A stretch of DNA of 64,000 nt from Alkalibacillus flavidus (lineage in GTDB: Bacteria; Bacillota; Bacilli; Bacillales; Alkalibacillaceae), in contig NZ_JBEPMX010000011.1 of assembly GCF_040545925.1 (NCBI RefSeq), positions 20,075 through 84,074 on the forward strand, written 5' to 3'. How positions within the stretch are numbered: the stretch's first letter is position 1; every line of letters starts with the position of its first letter. This document shows, piece by piece, positions 62,381 to 64,000 of this stretch. Below the pieces are notes generated by a model. The model ran no database searches. It was not told the DNA's origin and saw nothing but the letters and a program-made list of their open reading frames with translations. The translations under genes and the position numbers were made by a program.

Positions 62381-62845
62381 TCAACCATGCATTTTAATTG
62401 TTGTTAACAACTCTTTAAACATTTTAGCTCGTATAAAATCGCGATGTGGTAATGGTATATCTAAAATATCGCGATGCATCATTTTTTCCATCAACCGTTT
62501 TTCACGATCAGTAATCAAATCTTCATCTTTTAATCGTTCCACTAAATCAAAGGCAGCTTGTTGTGTTAAGGGTTGATTTGATGCTAATTGCATCTCTTGA
62601 ATTAACTCTTCATTAGATTCCGGTTGCAAGCGGATAATTCTTATATAACCGCCACCACCCCGTTTACTTTCTACTAAATAGCCTTTTTCTAACGTGAAAC
62701 GTGTATTAATGACATAATTAATTTGAGAAGGGACGCATTCGAAACGGTCAGCAATTTCACTACGCTTTAATTCCACAACATCACTCTGACTCGATTGAAT
62801 GACTTGCTTTAAATAAGCTTCAATCACATCCGAAATATTCCTCAC
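62381..62845 (-). CDS. ctsR: Heat-shock repressor CtsR
   Basis: 154 residues. Winged HTH with SEIADRFECVPSQINYVINT (29-48) and the KRGGGGYIRI wing at 61-70, whose glycine loop is the heat sensor in B. subtilis. Represses its own operon through the CtsR box. GTG start at 62845 seven bases after GGAGGG. Confidence 0.96.
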   Translation of the reverse strand: MRNISDVIEAYLKQVIQSSQSDVVELKRSEIADRFECVPSQINYVINTRFTLEKGYLVESKRGGGGYIRIIRLQPESNEELIQEMQLASNQPLTQQAAFDLVERLKDEDLITDREKRLMEKMMHRDILDIPLPHRDFIRAKMFKELLTTIKMHG

Positions 62846-62894
62846 CGCAGTTCCCTCCTAAACACATGACTTCATCATCTAAGATTGATCAAAG

Positions 62895-62917
62895 TTTGAC
62901 TTTGACTATCTTTGACT
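62895..62917 (-). promoter_or_regulatory. CtsR operator with three heptads
   Basis: TTTGACT occurs at 62895, 62901 and 62911 (plus strand; AGTCAAA on the coding strand). The last two form the classical pair spaced by three; the first overlaps the second by one base. Lies just downstream of the -10. Confidence 0.88.
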
Positions 62918-62925
62918 ATACTTTC

Positions 62926-62953
62926 ATTATACTTATTTTTTATGATGTTGCAA
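62926..62953 (-). promoter_or_regulatory. ctsR-mcsA-mcsB-clpC promoter
   Basis: TTGCAA (62948-62953), 16 bases, perfect TATAAT (62926-62931); the CtsR box follows from about +2. Confidence 0.75.
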
Positions 62954-62992
62954 ATCATTTGATTGCAACGAAACAGATAATGACAACATAAC

Positions 62993-63033
62993 AAAAAAGC
63001 CGTTTGTCATGATGTCATATCACGTCAAACGAC
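62993..63033 (-). terminator. Terminator after the mgtC-like gene
   Basis: GTCGTTTG (63033-63026) pairs with CAAACGGC (63006-62999), then TTTTTTG. Confidence 0.8.
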
Positions 63034-63051
63034 CTTAAATGAAGGAATTTA

Positions 63052-63786
63052 TTAATTGATGTTCATGTCATTCTTGTTGTAAATATACGTAATATCCTCT
63101 AACTTACTAACACGATCCAACAAGTCATGACGATCAAAAGTTTGATGTTTTTCTAATTCAATGTAAACATGTCGTTGTTCAAAATCATCATTTTTGATTT
63201 CCATTCGTTTAATGGCTAATTCAAATTCATCAAACAAATCAAAAACATGCCCCAAGTATGCCTCATATCCGACTAATATATGAAGGTGGTTCGCATCCTT
63301 GTGTCGTGAAAACAGTTTTTCAAAGGAATTTAAAAAGATTAAGCTCAATAGAACAACCGCTGTTGCTAAAATACCTAGCGCATACATACCAGCACCTATC
63401 ACTAGACCTAAACCAGCAACAGTCCAAATCGATGCAGCTGTTGTTAACCCACGAATCGTCATACCGTGTACCAAGATTGTCCCGGCACCTAAAAAGCCAA
63501 TTCCACTAATGACATATGAAGGAATACGAGCTGGGTCAAATCGTACAGTATCATGATTATCAATATAAGAATCGAAACCGTAAACCGATAATAACATCAT
63601 GACACACGCACCAACACCAACTAATATGTGTGTACGAAAACCTGCATGATGATTTTTCAATTCACGTTCAAACCCAATTAAACCACATAAAACAGTTGCT
63701 AATAATACGCGGTAAACCATCGTGTCAAAATGATCGCCTATGAACTGGTCTTGTATATATTGCAAGAATTCCACCTTTTCCGTCAC
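63052..63786 (-). CDS. MgtC/SapB-family membrane protein
   Basis: Up to 244 residues. Four to five membrane helices in the first 150 residues, with CGLIGFERELKNHHAGFRTH and GIGFLGAGTILVHG, the MgtC signatures; a soluble C-terminal part (about 155-244) looks like an ACT-type domain. Role in Mg2+ limitation or membrane potential is inferred from the family. Start unclear: GTG 63786 touches its Shine-Dalgarno; TTG 63765, five bases after AAAGGTGG, may be better. Confidence 0.88.
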   Translation of the reverse strand: MTEKVEFLQYIQDQFIGDHFDTMVYRVLLATVLCGLIGFERELKNHHAGFRTHILVGVGACVMMLLSVYGFDSYIDNHDTVRFDPARIPSYVISGIGFLGAGTILVHGMTIRGLTTAASIWTVAGLGLVIGAGMYALGILATAVVLLSLIFLNSFEKLFSRHKDANHLHILVGYEAYLGHVFDLFDEFELAIKRMEIKNDDFEQRHVYIELEKHQTFDRHDLLDRVSKLEDITYIYNKNDMNIN

Positions 63787-63863
63787 TCCCTCTCTATTAT
63801 CTATATCAAAACATCCATTTTAATGATCTATGCATGACGTACAGTTATTATTCCATCATAAAC

Positions 63864-63899
63864 AAAAAAAGCTAAGAAGACAATATGCTTCTTAGCTTT
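63864..63899 (-). terminator. rRNA operon terminator
   Basis: AAGCTAAGAAG and CTTCTTAGCTT (63898-63869) form an 11-base stem followed by TTTTTTT. Confidence 0.9.
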
Positions 63900-63905
63900 A
63901 GTCAA

Positions 63906-64000
63906 TGCCCGGCGGCGTCCTACTCTCGCAGGGGAAGAACCCCAACTACCATCGGCGCTAGAGAGCTTAACTGCTGTGTTCGGCATGGGAACAGGTGTGA
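63906..64000 (-). rRNA. rrf: 5S ribosomal RNA, 5' end beyond the window
   Basis: Sequence reads TCACACCTGTTCCCATGCCG at the window edge and AGAGTAGGACGCCGCCGGGC at the 3' end, both typical of Firmicute 5S. About 20 bases of the 5' end are missing. Start of an rrn operon that continues to the right. Confidence 0.95.

Overview
This window looks like part of the chromosome of a low-to-moderate-GC Gram-positive bacterium of the Bacillaceae. Evidence: the gene order runs rrn, ctsR-mcsA-mcsB-clpC-radA, yacL, isp, gltX-cysES, mrnC-rlmB-yacP-sigH, rpmG-secE-nusG, rplKAJL, rpoBC, ybxF-rpsL-rpsG-fusA-tuf, S10/spc/alpha ribosomal cluster, ecfA1A2T-truA. The leaders are Firmicute types (T-box, purine riboswitch, L10 leader, CtsR and PurR boxes), and the ribosome-binding sites are strong AGGAGG types with many TTG/GTG starts. 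Genus cannot be fixed from sequence reading alone; a relative of Halolactibacillus, Amphibacillus or Gracilibacillus is a guess. Every supported gene lies on the minus strand, so the transcriptional order is from high to low coordinates.

Layout in direction of transcription. (1) 64000-63864: 3' part of a 5S rRNA and its terminator. (2) 63786-52458: an MgtC-family membrane protein; the CtsR-controlled ctsR-mcsA-mcsB-clpC-radA protein quality control operon; yacL with two promoters and no disA in front of it; an in-frame ispD-ispF fusion; gltX; and a Cys T-box. (3) 52419-46876: cysE-cysS-mrnC-rlmB-yacP, sigH, rpmG-secE and nusG. (4) 46739-30980: rplK, rplA, rplJ, rplL, ybxB, rpoB, rpoC, ybxF, rpsL, rpsG, fusA, tuf. 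(5) 30560-15643: the S10-spc-alpha cluster from rpsJ to rplQ, with secY, adk, map, a KOW protein and infA. (6) 15540-12327: the ECF transporter module and truA. (7) 12327-1: the purine operon purEKBCSQLFMNHD, with two PurBoxes, a sigma-A promoter and a C74-type purine riboswitch in front; purD is cut by the window edge.

The content is mostly conserved core. The points that stand out are: a Tyr at the rifampicin-pocket Asp of RpoB (residue 475); a fusion of ispD and ispF that still carries an intact Shine-Dalgarno and ATG for ispF inside the linker; loss of disA between radA and yacL; the pur operon sitting where rplM-rpsI normally follow truA; promoter-plus-terminator leaders directly in front of rpoB, rpoA and nusG; and two copies of a 23S-like L1-binding motif, one before rplK and one before rplA. 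No insertion sequence, prophage, CRISPR array, tRNA or clearly foreign gene was seen. I did not find a wholly new multi-gene system; the novelty, if any, lies in regulatory leaders and the fusion.
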